A DNA stretch of 64,000 nucleotides from an uncultured Gammaproteobacteria bacterium (GCA_947258975.1 CAMYKK010000002.1:1-64000), one strand, 5' to 3'. Shown: positions 36,831-46,454, counted from the stretch's first letter. A program made the numbers and translations. The notes: generated from the sequence alone by a model not told the origin.

Positions 36831-37247
36831 GTTGTCTATCCGCTCCGCTCGTTCTTTGGCCATCCTCGCTTTGGCGTGATTACCCACGCGTTTGTAGGCA
36901 GCAGAGATCAACAGCCAGTTGGCCGCCTGCAGGCGTGCATCGCGGGACAATGCATTGGACTTCGCCGCGAGTTGCACCGCTTGATGATAGCGCTGCTGCT
37001 GACTGCGGACCTTTGCCAATTCGTGCCACAGCCAGGGATTGCGGGGCTCGATGCGCAGCGCCTGCTCAATCGCGAGCGCCGCTTGCGGATATTGTCCTGC
37101 AGCCGAGGACCGAGTCGAGTCACGCATCAGATTGAGCACTACCGGTTTGGCGGACGCCGGGGCCGGCACGGGCGCGGTCGGCGTGCCCACCGACGCGCAG
37201 CCCGCCAGCGCCACGGTGATCAATCCGGTGACAACCAGACTGCGCAT
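36828..37247 (-). CDS. TPR-containing lipoprotein
   Basis: 139 aa from ATG 37247. Lipoprotein signal ending TVALAGCASVG (Cys about 17), then a short linker and two to three TPR-like repeats (AAGQYPQAALAIEQALRIEPRNPW, then QRYHQAVQLAAKSNALS and residues after). Probably an outer-membrane or periplasmic scaffold. It is 140 bases downstream of mrcB on the same strand, and could serve the peptidoglycan synthase, but that is speculation. Confidence 0.8.
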   Translation of the reverse strand: MRSLVVTGLITVALAGCASVGTPTAPVPAPASAKPVVLNLMRDSTRSSAAGQYPQAALAIEQALRIEPRNPWLWHELAKVRSQQQRYHQAVQLAAKSNALSRDARLQAANWLLISAAYKRVGNHAKARMAKERAERIDN

Positions 37248-37387
37248 GACGCCCCGGCGCCCCAGCGCCGACCTGTTCGCGAACGCCCGAACTTGTGTCC
37301 CGCGGCACGGCCCTGCGACTCCGCGTAGGACAAGTCCCGTCGCCATTAGCCGCGATCCCGGATGCAACCCATCAATTCGATGCCTCA

Positions 37388-39769
37388 TCAGTTGCGGAAC
37401 AGCCGTTTCAACCAACTACGTAATTTTCCACCGCCCGCATCGTTGCTTTGCGGCGACGCACAGGGGGCCCGCTCCGTGGGAGCGGAGCCCACGATAAACG
37501 GCAACTCGATCACATCCTCGCAGTGCGTATCTGCCAGACGACCGGTGCCTTGATCCACCGCCACCAGTTCCACATCCAGGGGCAGCGGGAACTCCTCGCT
37601 GTGTAAATCCAGCCGGCGCATGATGTCTGCCCATACTAACATCGCTCCGGATGCGCCACTCAATCCGACAGGCTCGTTGTCGTCGCGGCCCAACCATACC
37701 ACCGTTAGATAGCCGCCTGCGTAGCCCGCAAACCAGCTATCCCGGTAGTCGTCGGTGGTTCCGGTCTTACCAGACACGCGTATACCGTCGGGGAACCGTC
37801 CGCGCAGGACCTGGGCGGTGCCAGAACGCACAACTTCCTGTAGACCATGGTTCAACAGCGCCATGGGGCCGGGTTCTATTACCTGCTCGACCGACAACGG
37901 ATACCGCGCCAGAGGCTGTTGGTCCTGGGACAATACCGAGCGGATTGATCGTAATGGGGTACGAAATCCCCCGCTGGCAAATGTGAGATACATCTGCGCC
38001 ACCTCTATCGGCGTCAGCTCTACGGCGCCCAACAACAACGATGGAAACGCTTGCAAGCGGCGACTTATGCCGAGTTGTCTTATTACCGCGATGACGTTGT
38101 CCACCCCGACTGCCATGCCCAAACTCGCCGTCGACACGTTATAGGACTGCGCCAGCGCCTCAATCAGCAACACCTGGCCGTGGAATCGCCGATCATAGTT
38201 CTGCGGCGCCCACACTGGACTACCGGCTTGCTTGACCCGCAGCGGCGCATCCTCCAGCAAGGTCGCCAGGGTATAACGATGCGGTTGTTGTAACGCGGCG
38301 AGATAGACCGCCGGTTTAATCAACGAACCCACCGGTCGCCGTGCTTCCAGTGCCCGATTGAAGCCCGCGAACCGCGACCTTCGCGCGCCTACCATCGCCG
38401 CCACCTCTCCACTGTCGCTACGCACCACCACCGCCGCCGCCTCCAATGTGCCCGCAGCCAATTTGCGGGCGCGTTCTATGGCCGTAACACGCCGGCGCAG
38501 CGCGGCTTCGGCCGCTTGCTGGACGTCGGGATCAAGCGTGGTAAAGATGCGCAGCCCTTCACTGCGCAGGTCCTGCTCCCGGTAATCCTGACGCAATTGT
38601 TGGCGCACGAACCCCAGATAGGCGGGGTATGCGAGTGCTGACTGCACGGCGTCACTGGACACGCCCAGCGGCGCCGTTGTCGCCCGTTGCCGGGTCCGCC
38701 GATCAATAAATCCCAATTCGGCCATCTTATCCAACACCAGATCACGCCGTTCGCGGCTACGCTCGGGATGGCGGTGAGGATTATAGAACGAGGGCCCCCG
38801 CACCAGGCTCACCAGCAGCGCGATCTCGGGAAGATCGAGTTCGGTCAACGGGCGACCGAAATAAAACAAACTGCCGAGACCAAAACCATGGATCGCGCGG
38901 CCGCCGGCCTGGCCCAAGTACACTTCGTTCAGATATGCCTCCAGGATTTCGGTTTTTTCATAATGTATCTCCAGCAATACCGCCATTATCATTTCATTGA
39001 GCTTACGGACCAATGTCCGTTCCGCGGTGAGGTAAAAATTCTTGACCAGTTGTTGCGTGAGCGTGCTGCCTCCCTGGACGACGCGTCCGGCGCTGAGATT
39101 CGCCCACAGCGCACGCGCAAGCCCTCTGGGATCTATACCAACATGGCGGTAAAAATCCCGGTCCTCGACCGTCAGCAACGCATGAATCAATTTCTGTGGC
39201 ACTTGATCGAGTCGCACCAGGGTTCGGTCTTCGTGATCCATTGACGACACGCTGCCGAACAGCCGCGGCTCTAGGCGCACCAGGTCGACGGGCTCACCGT
39301 CATGGGTCAAACGAGCCACTTTGCCGCCGCGGAACTGGACTGCGAACGGCAGCTCCGGCCGGGTGCCATCCCAAAACACGAATGGCCGCGCCACGACTCG
39401 TATGACATCATGTTCCATGGCGTAGCTTCCCTGCTGCCGGGCATGTTCAACGCGGCGGTATCCCAATTCCTGCAACTCTTCGATAAAGCGTTGGCGGCTG
39501 AGACGCAGTCCTTGGTACAGCTCCAACGGGCGCGTGTAAACGTGAGCCGGTATCGGCCAACGTTGACCTTCAAAACGATTGCGGATGGTGATATCGAGGT
39601 AAACGATATAGGCAAGACCAATCACCGCGAGAACAATGCCGAGGCGCGAGATCACAGACACCGCGCCTGTCCACCGCCGGTGCGATGTGCGTTTACGCCG
39701 TCGTCGGGGGCGTGTGCCGGTTTTGCTTTTTCTCCTGGACGACGCGACGCTTTTTGTTGATTTGGGCAT
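37388..39769 (-). CDS. mrcB: bifunctional penicillin-binding protein 1B
   Basis: Peptidoglycan glycosyltransferase and transpeptidase. Basic cytoplasmic N terminus, one transmembrane helix (about 40-62) and a UvrB-like (UB2H) region with GYRRVEHARQQGSYAM. The GT51 domain has VEDRDFYRHVGIDPRG (catalytic Glu) and GGSTLTQQLVKNFYL. The transpeptidase has RPVGSLIKP (active Ser), SYN and SGKTGTT. ATG 39769 (MPKSTKS) was preferred over TTG 39790. 793 aa. Confidence 0.97.
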   Translation of the reverse strand: MPKSTKSVASSRRKSKTGTRPRRRRKRTSHRRWTGAVSVISRLGIVLAVIGLAYIVYLDITIRNRFEGQRWPIPAHVYTRPLELYQGLRLSRQRFIEELQELGYRRVEHARQQGSYAMEHDVIRVVARPFVFWDGTRPELPFAVQFRGGKVARLTHDGEPVDLVRLEPRLFGSVSSMDHEDRTLVRLDQVPQKLIHALLTVEDRDFYRHVGIDPRGLARALWANLSAGRVVQGGSTLTQQLVKNFYLTAERTLVRKLNEMIMAVLLEIHYEKTEILEAYLNEVYLGQAGGRAIHGFGLGSLFYFGRPLTELDLPEIALLVSLVRGPSFYNPHRHPERSRERRDLVLDKMAELGFIDRRTRQRATTAPLGVSSDAVQSALAYPAYLGFVRQQLRQDYREQDLRSEGLRIFTTLDPDVQQAAEAALRRRVTAIERARKLAAGTLEAAAVVVRSDSGEVAAMVGARRSRFAGFNRALEARRPVGSLIKPAVYLAALQQPHRYTLATLLEDAPLRVKQAGSPVWAPQNYDRRFHGQVLLIEALAQSYNVSTASLGMAVGVDNVIAVIRQLGISRRLQAFPSLLLGAVELTPIEVAQMYLTFASGGFRTPLRSIRSVLSQDQQPLARYPLSVEQVIEPGPMALLNHGLQEVVRSGTAQVLRGRFPDGIRVSGKTGTTDDYRDSWFAGYAGGYLTVVWLGRDDNEPVGLSGASGAMLVWADIMRRLDLHSEEFPLPLDVELVAVDQGTGRLADTHCEDVIELPFIVGSAPTERAPCASPQSNDAGGGKLRSWLKRLFRN

Positions 39770-39802
39770 GAGTCGGTGGGCAAGAATCAACTCGCCGTCT
39801 CG

Positions 39803-40108
39803 CTAAGGCCGAGACGCACCGCAATTCCAGCATAGGTCGAATGTTTCCGGGTTCTGCTCGCCGCAGTGTGCGCACTGAAAAGATTCCAGCGGCCCTTGGG
39901 GGAGTTCGAACTGGGTGACAACGCGGCGCGCACGATCAAAATCGTAATCCTCCACCCAAAGTTCGGGATAGGTATGGGTGAACGGTAACTCGCCGACACC
40001 CCCTTGCGCATTTTCATTGAATACGTGTGCCACGATCCCTTCGGATTCCAACATGTGCAGCAGCAGGTACGCTTCGGGCAGGTTGCCGGCTGTGTATAAT
40101 CGTCGCAT
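39803..40108 (-). CDS. DUF2007 protein with C-terminal zinc ribbon
   Basis: 101 aa. The N-terminal DUF2007 (putative signal-transducing, PII-like) fold has MRRLYTAGNLPEAYLLLHML and PELWVEDYDFDRARRVV. Two CXXC pairs follow (CAHCGEQ and CWNCGA) at about 79-97. Function unknown. Divergent from the isomerase gene at 40181. Confidence 0.85.
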   Translation of the reverse strand: MRRLYTAGNLPEAYLLLHMLESEGIVAHVFNENAQGGVGELPFTHTYPELWVEDYDFDRARRVVTQFELPQGPLESFQCAHCGEQNPETFDLCWNCGASRP

Positions 40109-40180
40109 GCGGGCGTATCTTCGGTGACGTGTTAGTTTAACTCAGTCACCGCCTTATCGACTAAATCCAGAGACCAGCGC

Positions 40181-40783
40181 ATGAACAATACCATTGAATT
40201 CTATTTCGACTTTTCGTCACCCTATGGTTACATCGCCAGCACACAAATAGATGCATTGGCCAATCGCTTCGACCGCACCGTGATATGGAGGCCGTTTCTG
40301 GTCGGCGCCGCCTTCAAACTCACGGGCCGCAAGCCCCTGCTCGAAGTGCCGCTAGTTAGAGAATATATGGCCCATGACATTGAACGCTTCGCGCGCTTTC
40401 TGGACATGCCCTTCACGCTTCCCGATCGCTTCCCGATTGCGGCGATCGCCGCGAGCCGGGGTTTTTACTGGCTGCAAGAGCGGGATTCGGAGTTGGCCAT
40501 ATCCTTCGCCAAACGGGTCTACCACGCATACTTCGCCAAGAACCGGGACATCACCAGCAAAGAAGGCCTGGCGGACTTGGCAGCATCGCTAAGGGTGGAC
40601 CGCGATGAATGGATCGCGGCGGTGCAATCACCAACGAGCAAAGACCGGTTCCGGCACGAGAATGATCGCGCACTGGAGCGGGGCGTGTTCGGATCACCGT
40701 TTTTTATCATTGATGATGAGGCATTCTGGGGCGCCGATCGACTACCGCAGGTCGAACAGTGGTTGGCACGCAGCGGATGGTAG
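40181..40783 (+). CDS. 2-hydroxychromene-2-carboxylate isomerase family protein
   Basis: DsbA-fold, kappa-class GST-like protein of 200 aa. The active-site stretch FYFDFSSPYGYIAS carries the Ser used by HCCA isomerases, and GVFGSPFFIIDDEAFWGADRL is the C-terminal signature. No naphthalene or aromatic degradation genes are nearby, so the true substrate is unknown. Start ATG 40181. Confidence 0.9.
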   Translation: MNNTIEFYFDFSSPYGYIASTQIDALANRFDRTVIWRPFLVGAAFKLTGRKPLLEVPLVREYMAHDIERFARFLDMPFTLPDRFPIAAIAASRGFYWLQERDSELAISFAKRVYHAYFAKNRDITSKEGLADLAASLRVDRDEWIAAVQSPTSKDRFRHENDRALERGVFGSPFFIIDDEAFWGADRLPQVEQWLARSGW

Positions 40784-40811
40784 TGGTGGGTCGTTATCCG
40801 CGGCCGGCAAT

Positions 40812-42086
40812 TCAGTCGGCGCGGTAGATATACTCCCGCGACCACGGCAGCTTATTGTCGCTGCTGCGAGTGAACACCAGTTGGAATAACTGCAGGTCGC
40901 CGAGTTTGAAGGCGGCGATAGATCCGGTCAGATACAGACGCCATGCGCGCACGAACCGCTCATCGAACGCCTCGGATATGTCCGTGCATTGCTCTTCGAA
41001 GCGCTGCGACCAGTGCTCCAGCGTCTTCGCATAGTGCAGACGCAGGTTTTCGATATCGAGAATTGAAAAATCATAAGGCTCGAAAATGCCCATCATTTCG
41101 CTCAGGGCCGGCGGATACGCACCGGGGAAAATTCTCTTTTCGATCCAACGGTTCATCAGACGCGGCGCGTTGCGCCCGATGGAATGGATCAGCGCCCGGC
41201 CATCCTCCTTGAGGCAACGGTCGATGACGCCCCCGAGGGCCCTGTAGTTGCGTCTCCCCACGTGCTCCAACATGCCGACGGAAACAAAAACGTCGTACTC
41301 ACCGGTGATATTCCGATAGTCATCCTCAATGTACTCGACCTTTCCCAGCAAACCGGATTTCCGCGCCCTGTCGATCGCAAAGCTGACCTGCTCTTGAGAA
41401 ATGTTGTAGGCCCGCACCGTCACGCCGTGATGTTCCGCCATGTAGTGCGCCAAACCGCCCCAGCCACAGCCTGCCTCAACGACCGTGTCACCCGGCTTGA
41501 GTTGCAACTTGCGGCATACGTGTTCCATCTTTGCTACCTGAGCGTCCTCCAGGGTCATGGCCCGATCAGGAAAATAAGCGCAGGTATACTGCATATACGG
41601 ATGGTCCAACCACAACCGGTAAAAATCGTTACCCAGGTCATAGTGATGATGTATGTTGTGCCGCGACGCCTTCAGGTTATTCCGGCGGGGGGTGGGAGCA
41701 AACAGCCTGATTGAGAGCCCCAGCGGACCGCTCTCGCCGACCAGCTGCGGCTTGTGGAGGGTCGCAAGTTCGATCATGCGCAGGAGCTCCCCGTCCACCT
41801 CAATCGTGCCGTCACTGTATGCATCCCCGAAATATAGATCCGGATTGGCCAAGATCCCCCACAAAGCTCGGGGTTCCTTGATGTGCAGGGTCACGTCGGA
41901 GTGCCCTGTGGAACCATGTATCTGTTCGCCACTCCATAGCCTGACAGTCAGGGGCGGATCGCGCATCGCCTTCAATAATCTGCGCAACAGCCATATCTCC
42001 AACCCGTAGGCCGGACGTACGTTGGGCGCAAATCGCTCTGCACGATGCTCGAAGTTTAGCGGTACGTCTTTTGTCTTAGTGGTCAT
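40812..42086 (-). CDS. cyclopropane-fatty-acyl-phospholipid synthase family protein
   Basis: SAM-dependent enzyme that adds a methylene bridge to unsaturated acyl chains. The SAM site is VEAGCGWGGLAHYMAE (about 225-240), followed by GVTVRAYNISQEQ. HHYDLGNDFYRLWLDHPYMQYTCAYF and VSVGMLEHVG match the Cfa family. ATG 42086 (MTTKTKDV) was chosen over a TTG/GTG-type start at 42131. 424 aa. A repeat block (42155-42376) lies just upstream, so its promoter must be inside or next to it. Confidence 0.93.
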   Translation of the reverse strand: MTTKTKDVPLNFEHRAERFAPNVRPAYGLEIWLLRRLLKAMRDPPLTVRLWSGEQIHGSTGHSDVTLHIKEPRALWGILANPDLYFGDAYSDGTIEVDGELLRMIELATLHKPQLVGESGPLGLSIRLFAPTPRRNNLKASRHNIHHHYDLGNDFYRLWLDHPYMQYTCAYFPDRAMTLEDAQVAKMEHVCRKLQLKPGDTVVEAGCGWGGLAHYMAEHHGVTVRAYNISQEQVSFAIDRARKSGLLGKVEYIEDDYRNITGEYDVFVSVGMLEHVGRRNYRALGGVIDRCLKEDGRALIHSIGRNAPRLMNRWIEKRIFPGAYPPALSEMMGIFEPYDFSILDIENLRLHYAKTLEHWSQRFEEQCTDISEAFDERFVRAWRLYLTGSIAAFKLGDLQLFQLVFTRSSDNKLPWSREYIYRAD

Positions 42087-42154
42087 CGGCGTCAACCCTT
42101 TCCGCAAATATCCTATAGCGAACTTGCGCAACTGACAATACGCAATGAACAGCC

Positions 42155-42376
42155 TAACCCGAGTATGACCCTAAGGATTCCGACAGCCGGCGCCGAGACT
42201 TGTCCTGCGCGTCGTCGCTGGGTCGGGCGGCTGAACCCCCTGCTGTGCTTGTGCTGCGCGTACTCGCAGCGCGGGGACAAGCGCCGCGCCTGCAACGAAT
42301 CCCGCAGCCGGCTATGGCTTGCGTGAAGCGCGAGTGCCGGCGTTCACGATCGAGCTGGAGCCGGGATAGGCCCGCG
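42155..42376. repeat. composite dispersed repeat upstream of the cyclopropane synthase
   Basis: Left end TAACCCGAGTATGACCCTAAGGATTCCGACAGCCGGCG resembles the MITE-like ends. CCCCCTGCTGTGCTTGTGCTGCGCGTA is nearly identical to 22029-22055, with the core at 42249-42269. GTGAAGCGCGAGTGCCGGCG to GCCGGGATAGG (42323-42371) recurs in diverged form at 17302. The matching right inverted end was not found. No ORF. Confidence 0.5.
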
Positions 42377-42377
42377 T

Positions 42378-42740
42378 CTATTCGCGGTTCAGAACCTCCA
42401 ACCGCTCCCCGGCGCCCAGCATGATACTGCGACCGTCCACAGTTTGCAGGTGTCTGCCCTCAATCGAGTGGCGGTAGACCTGGTAGGTAGTCAGGTTTCC
42501 GGTGCCGCCGTCGATCACCCGGACCGACACCACTTGCTGCTTCGACTGCCAGTGGAAATAGTAGCCGATCGCAGAAATCGCCAGCAGTACCCCGACAAAG
42601 CCATAGCTGACCAGGCGTCCAAAGCGGTTATCCGCTGGATTGCGGGGTTTCAATGGCTGCGCCCCGGTCCGGCTCCGAAAGCGGTAAAGCGCGAACACAC
42701 CGGCGACAACGAGTGCGGTAAACAACAGCTTGGTAAGCAT
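42378..42740 (-). CDS. two-helix membrane protein, unknown
   Basis: 120 aa from ATG 42740. Hydrophobic segments at about 4-19 (LLFTALVVAGVFALYRF) and 45-62 (LVSYGFVGVLLAISAIGYYFHW), separated by a basic loop. A soluble tail (TTYQVYRHSIEGRHLQTVDGR) ends at GERLEVLNRE. I do not recognise the family. It lies between two repeat blocks and has no obvious operon partner. Confidence 0.65.
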   Translation of the reverse strand: MLTKLLFTALVVAGVFALYRFRSRTGAQPLKPRNPADNRFGRLVSYGFVGVLLAISAIGYYFHWQSKQQVVSVRVIDGGTGNLTTYQVYRHSIEGRHLQTVDGRSIMLGAGERLEVLNRE

Positions 42741-42789
42741 AGTGCGCACCCTAGCACACTTGCCCCTCTAGCCCGGAAAGTGAAAAATA

Positions 42790-42859
42790 GAAAAATAGGG
42801 GTCGGAGTCACGAAGAAAAATAGGGGGGACGGAGTCACAGACTCCGACCCCTATTTTTC
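42790..42859. repeat. REP-like palindrome with a duplicated left arm
   Basis: Left arm GAAAAATAGGGGTCGGAGT (42790-42808) pairs perfectly over 19 bp with 42841-42859. A second, imperfect left arm (42815-42835) with an extra GG competes for the same right arm. The right arm covers the TAG stop and the last two sense codons of the radical SAM gene. Confidence 0.7.
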
Positions 42860-43912
42860 ACAAGGCCGGGAAAACAGGTCGGTAATGAGCGGCGGCAGCG
42901 ACTGTTCCAGCCCGGCGCGTTTGACCGCCAGTGCGAAACGCTTCGCAATCATTTCAGCAAATATCCCGGTGCCGTGTTTTCGGGCACCGAAGCGGGGGTC
43001 GTACTCGCACCCACCCCGTGATTGACGAATAATGCTCATTACGTGCTCGGCCTTGTGCGGATAGTGCGCTGCCAACCACTCCTGAAACAATCCGTTCACT
43101 TCCAGCGGTAAGCGTAACAGGATATAGCTCGCCGACACCGCGCCGGCATCGGCGGCCGCGGCGATGAGCGTTTCCAACTCCAAATCCGTCAATACCGGCA
43201 CGATGGGCGCCACCGAGACGTGTACCGGAATACCCGCTCCCGCAAGGCGGCGGATGATCTCGATGCGCCGACGCGGCGCCGTGGCGCGCGGTTCCAGACG
43301 GCGCGCCAGTTGATGGTCGAGGGTTGTCACCGAGATGCTGACTGTGGCCAAACCGCGCCGGGCCATGGGCGCCAAGAGATCGATGTCGCGCTCCACCAAA
43401 CTGGATTTGGTGGTTACGCATACGGGGTGATCGCTCACGGCCAACAACTCCAGGATGCCGCGCGTAATCCGATAGCGGCGCTCCACAGGTTGATACGGGT
43501 CGGTATTGGTACCCAATGCCAATACCTGGCAACGATATGAGGTTCGCCCAAGTTCCTTGCGCAACAAACGCGGCGCGTCCGGTTTGGCCAACAGCTTAGT
43601 TTCAAAATCCAGGCCCGCAGACCAGCCCAAATAGGTGTGGGTGGGTCGGGCAAAACAATACACGCAGCCGTGTTCACAGCCGCGGTACGGATTGATGGAT
43701 TGTTCGAAGGGTACGTCCGGCGATTGATTGCGCACCAAAATGGATTGTGACTGGTCGACGGTCACCGTTGTCTTGAATGCAGATTCGGGATCCTCCTGTG
43801 GCGTCCACCCATCGTCACTCCGGACATGTCGATAGGGCTCAAAGCGGCCATCATCGTTGCTGAGCGCGCCCCGTCCCTTGCGCGGCGGTTTGGGGTCGTA
43901 ACGGTCGATCAT
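42851..43912 (-). CDS. PA0069 family radical SAM protein
   Basis: 353 aa. The radical SAM cluster motif CEHGCVYC (CX3CX2C, about residues 82-89) lies in NPYRGCEHGCVYCFARPTHTYLG, typical of PA0069/SplB-like proteins of unknown substrate. The family is related to spore photoproduct lyase but lacks demonstrated activity. The C-terminal residues PCEK and the stop codon are encoded in part by the REP-like palindrome at 42790, so the C-terminal end may be acquired. Confidence 0.9.
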   Translation of the reverse strand: MIDRYDPKPPRKGRGALSNDDGRFEPYRHVRSDDGWTPQEDPESAFKTTVTVDQSQSILVRNQSPDVPFEQSINPYRGCEHGCVYCFARPTHTYLGWSAGLDFETKLLAKPDAPRLLRKELGRTSYRCQVLALGTNTDPYQPVERRYRITRGILELLAVSDHPVCVTTKSSLVERDIDLLAPMARRGLATVSISVTTLDHQLARRLEPRATAPRRRIEIIRRLAGAGIPVHVSVAPIVPVLTDLELETLIAAAADAGAVSASYILLRLPLEVNGLFQEWLAAHYPHKAEHVMSIIRQSRGGCEYDPRFGARKHGTGIFAEMIAKRFALAVKRAGLEQSLPPLITDLFSRPCEK

Positions 43913-43978
43913 GCGGGCGGTGATTCGCAGTTAGCTGGGCTGTCGTCCAACTCTATCGTGAGACACTGGCGCGAAGAA

Positions 43979-44464
43979 TTATTTCCCCCGCGTATAGTCG
44001 ATACGGTAATCCCAATTCAGCTCACCCTTGGGACGCATGTTGTCGAACGCAAATTGGTTGGTGATGTCCCTAGCCTGCAGCGGTGGTATCACGATGTGAA
44101 TCTCTTTGGATCGCTGGCCGATGACGACGCATTGCCCAGAGGCCGCAGCGCCGGTACAGTCGGAGCCAATGACGGTGAGCGCAAAACGAGTGAGCGTGCG
44201 ATCCGGCGAGGTATTTTTTACCCTCGCGTAGAGTTTGAAACTGCCACCATAAGCAGGCTTCATTGTGGTATTTACTAGCTGCACCGCCGCCACCGGTATC
44301 AAATCGGATTTTTCATCTTCACCGACTTCCGCATACCAAATCAATCCGATAACTGATATTACGACCACTGCCAAGATCAGCAATATCGACTGACGTGGTC
44401 CAAGCACAATAACCAAAGTTGCCACGGTGAGAGCCGCAGCAATAACCAACAGCACCCAAGCCAT
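43979..44464 (-). CDS. membrane-anchored protein, unknown
   Basis: 161 aa. Two hydrophobic segments at the N terminus (about 2-20 and 27-45, ILLILAVVVISVIGLIWY) precede a periplasmic-looking domain with FKLYARVKNTSPDRTLTRF. The latter recalls FxLYD-type beta-sandwich domains that modify secreted proteins' surroundings; function not known. Single gene between the radical SAM gene and a divergent ATPase. Confidence 0.7.
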   Translation of the reverse strand: MAWVLLVIAAALTVATLVIVLGPRQSILLILAVVVISVIGLIWYAEVGEDEKSDLIPVAAVQLVNTTMKPAYGGSFKLYARVKNTSPDRTLTRFALTVIGSDCTGAAASGQCVVIGQRSKEIHIVIPPLQARDITNQFAFDNMRPKGELNWDYRIDYTRGK

Positions 44465-44654
44465 TCTTAGTTTTCTACGCCAATTGTCTGTGTCATTTTT
44501 CCTGATTCATCCCAGCTTTTTATATCACATAGCGCGGTGGAAATTACATACAAGACCTTTTGCCCCGTTTTCATTAGTTATCTGGATCAAAATGCGCGCG
44601 TGATCTACTATCAGCATAACAGCCAACGAGGCATCTCACCGAAGCTGGTTCAAA

Positions 44655-46454
44655 GTGGTTTCGACCTCCCCCATCAAATCCATCGAAATCGACAACGCCC
44701 TGTCGGTTCGCGGCCTGCTCGAGGACCTGGTGGCGGACGCCATAATTTCGCCGGAGGAGGCTAAAAGGGTATACACGAACAGCCGCTTGAAGGCCGATAC
44801 CGGTAAACATCCGCTGGTCATCATCGCGGAACTGCAACCGGCGGACGCGCGCAATCCCGGCAAGATTCTGTTATTGGAACATCTCGTGGCCTGGTTGGCA
44901 AAGCGCATCGGTATTCCCTACGAACGCATCGATCCCTTGAAGGTCGACGTACGCAAAGTGGCCCATTTGATTTCCTACGCGTACGCCGCGAAACGACACA
45001 TCCTGCCGATACACATATCCCACGATACCGTCGTCATCGCCTGCGCCGATCCCTTCAAAGCCGATTGGAAAGACGAAATTAGTCAATTGCTGCGTAAGAA
45101 TGTGTTGCTAGTACTGTCAAATCCTCTGGACATCGCACGTTACCTCGACGAATTCTACGATATCGCCCGCTCTATCAAGCGGGCCACACGCGAAGGCGAT
45201 GAGTCGGGACGGCAGATCATCCAAAATCTGGAGCAGCTCGTCGAGCTTGGCCGGCTGGGCAAACTCGATGCCGAAGATCATCATGTCGTGCACATTGTCG
45301 ACTGGTTGCTGCAATACGCATTCGAACAACGTGCCAGCGATATTCATTTAGAGCCGCGCCGCGACCAGGGAGAAATCCGGTTCCGCATCGACGGCGTTTT
45401 GCATTCCGTATACCAAGTGCCTCCCAATGTCATGAATGCCATTATTGGACGCATCAAGATCTTAGGCAGGATGGACATCGCGGAAAAGCGCCGGCCTTTG
45501 GATGGGCGCTTGAAAACTAAAACGCCGGAAGGCAGTGAGATAGAACTGCGGTTGTCGACGGTCCCGACCGCGCTCGGCGAAAAAATGGTTCTGCGCATCT
45601 TCGACCCGGCGGTGATGCGGCGCAGCTTCGAGGACTTGGGGTTGTCCCGCCAAGAGTTGGACATCTGGGAGAGCCTGGTGCAGCAACCGCATGGCATCGT
45701 TCTCGTTACCGGTCCCACCGGGTCCGGCAAGACGACCACCCTGTATTCCACGCTCAAGCAGCTGGCCACCCCCGACGTCAACGTGTGCACCATTGAGGAT
45801 CCTATTGAAATGGTGGAGCCTGCTTTCAACCAGATACAGGCTCAATCAAATATCGACCTTACCTTCGCGGCCGGTGTGCGCGCGTTGCTGCGGCAGGACC
45901 CGGACATCATTATGATTGGTGAAATTCGTGATATGCAAACGGCGGAAATGGCGGTGCAGGCCGCGCTGACCGGTCATCTGGTATTTTCCACCCTGCATAC
46001 CAACGACGCATGCTCCGCGATCACCCGACTGCTCGAGGTCGGCGTGCCGGCATATTTGATCAACGCCACGGTGTTGGGAGTGGTAGCACAACGCCTGGTG
46101 CGTACGCTCTGTCCGCACTGCAAAACAGAGGCCCCGCTTGCCGCGGACACATGGCAGGTATTGGTCGAGCCCTGGGACCTATTGCTACCCATGCCGGCAT
46201 ACAGCCCCAAGGGGTGTCTGGAGTGCCGAAATACCGGGTACTACGGGCGCATCGGCCTGTTCGAGATGGTGCGCATGACGCCGCTGCTGCAAAAGCGGGT
46301 GACATCCGCCGCGGATCTTGCGGCCATCCGCGAACAGGCACTCAAGGACGGTATGCAGCCATTGCGGATCAGCGGAGCGAGAAAGATCAGCGCCGGTGTG
46401 ACCACACTCACTGAAGTCATGCGGGTGATACCCAAAAACAACGCTGACACCTAA
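44655..46454 (+). CDS. GspE/PilB family secretion or pilus ATPase, orphan
   Basis: 599 aa from GTG 44655. N-terminal MshEN-like domain (about 20-170). The catalytic core has FRIDGVLHSVY, Walker A GPTGSGKTTTLYS (about 352), the Asp box near IEDPIEM, Walker B DIIMIGEIRD and the His box HLVFSTLHTND. The zinc site CPHC...CLEC is near 487-518. All catalytic parts are present. No GspF, pilin or secretin gene is near, so it either works with a machine elsewhere or powers an unknown one. Confidence 0.9.
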   Translation: MVSTSPIKSIEIDNALSVRGLLEDLVADAIISPEEAKRVYTNSRLKADTGKHPLVIIAELQPADARNPGKILLLEHLVAWLAKRIGIPYERIDPLKVDVRKVAHLISYAYAAKRHILPIHISHDTVVIACADPFKADWKDEISQLLRKNVLLVLSNPLDIARYLDEFYDIARSIKRATREGDESGRQIIQNLEQLVELGRLGKLDAEDHHVVHIVDWLLQYAFEQRASDIHLEPRRDQGEIRFRIDGVLHSVYQVPPNVMNAIIGRIKILGRMDIAEKRRPLDGRLKTKTPEGSEIELRLSTVPTALGEKMVLRIFDPAVMRRSFEDLGLSRQELDIWESLVQQPHGIVLVTGPTGSGKTTTLYSTLKQLATPDVNVCTIEDPIEMVEPAFNQIQAQSNIDLTFAAGVRALLRQDPDIIMIGEIRDMQTAEMAVQAALTGHLVFSTLHTNDACSAITRLLEVGVPAYLINATVLGVVAQRLVRTLCPHCKTEAPLAADTWQVLVEPWDLLLPMPAYSPKGCLECRNTGYYGRIGLFEMVRMTPLLQKRVTSAADLAAIREQALKDGMQPLRISGARKISAGVTTLTEVMRVIPKNNADT

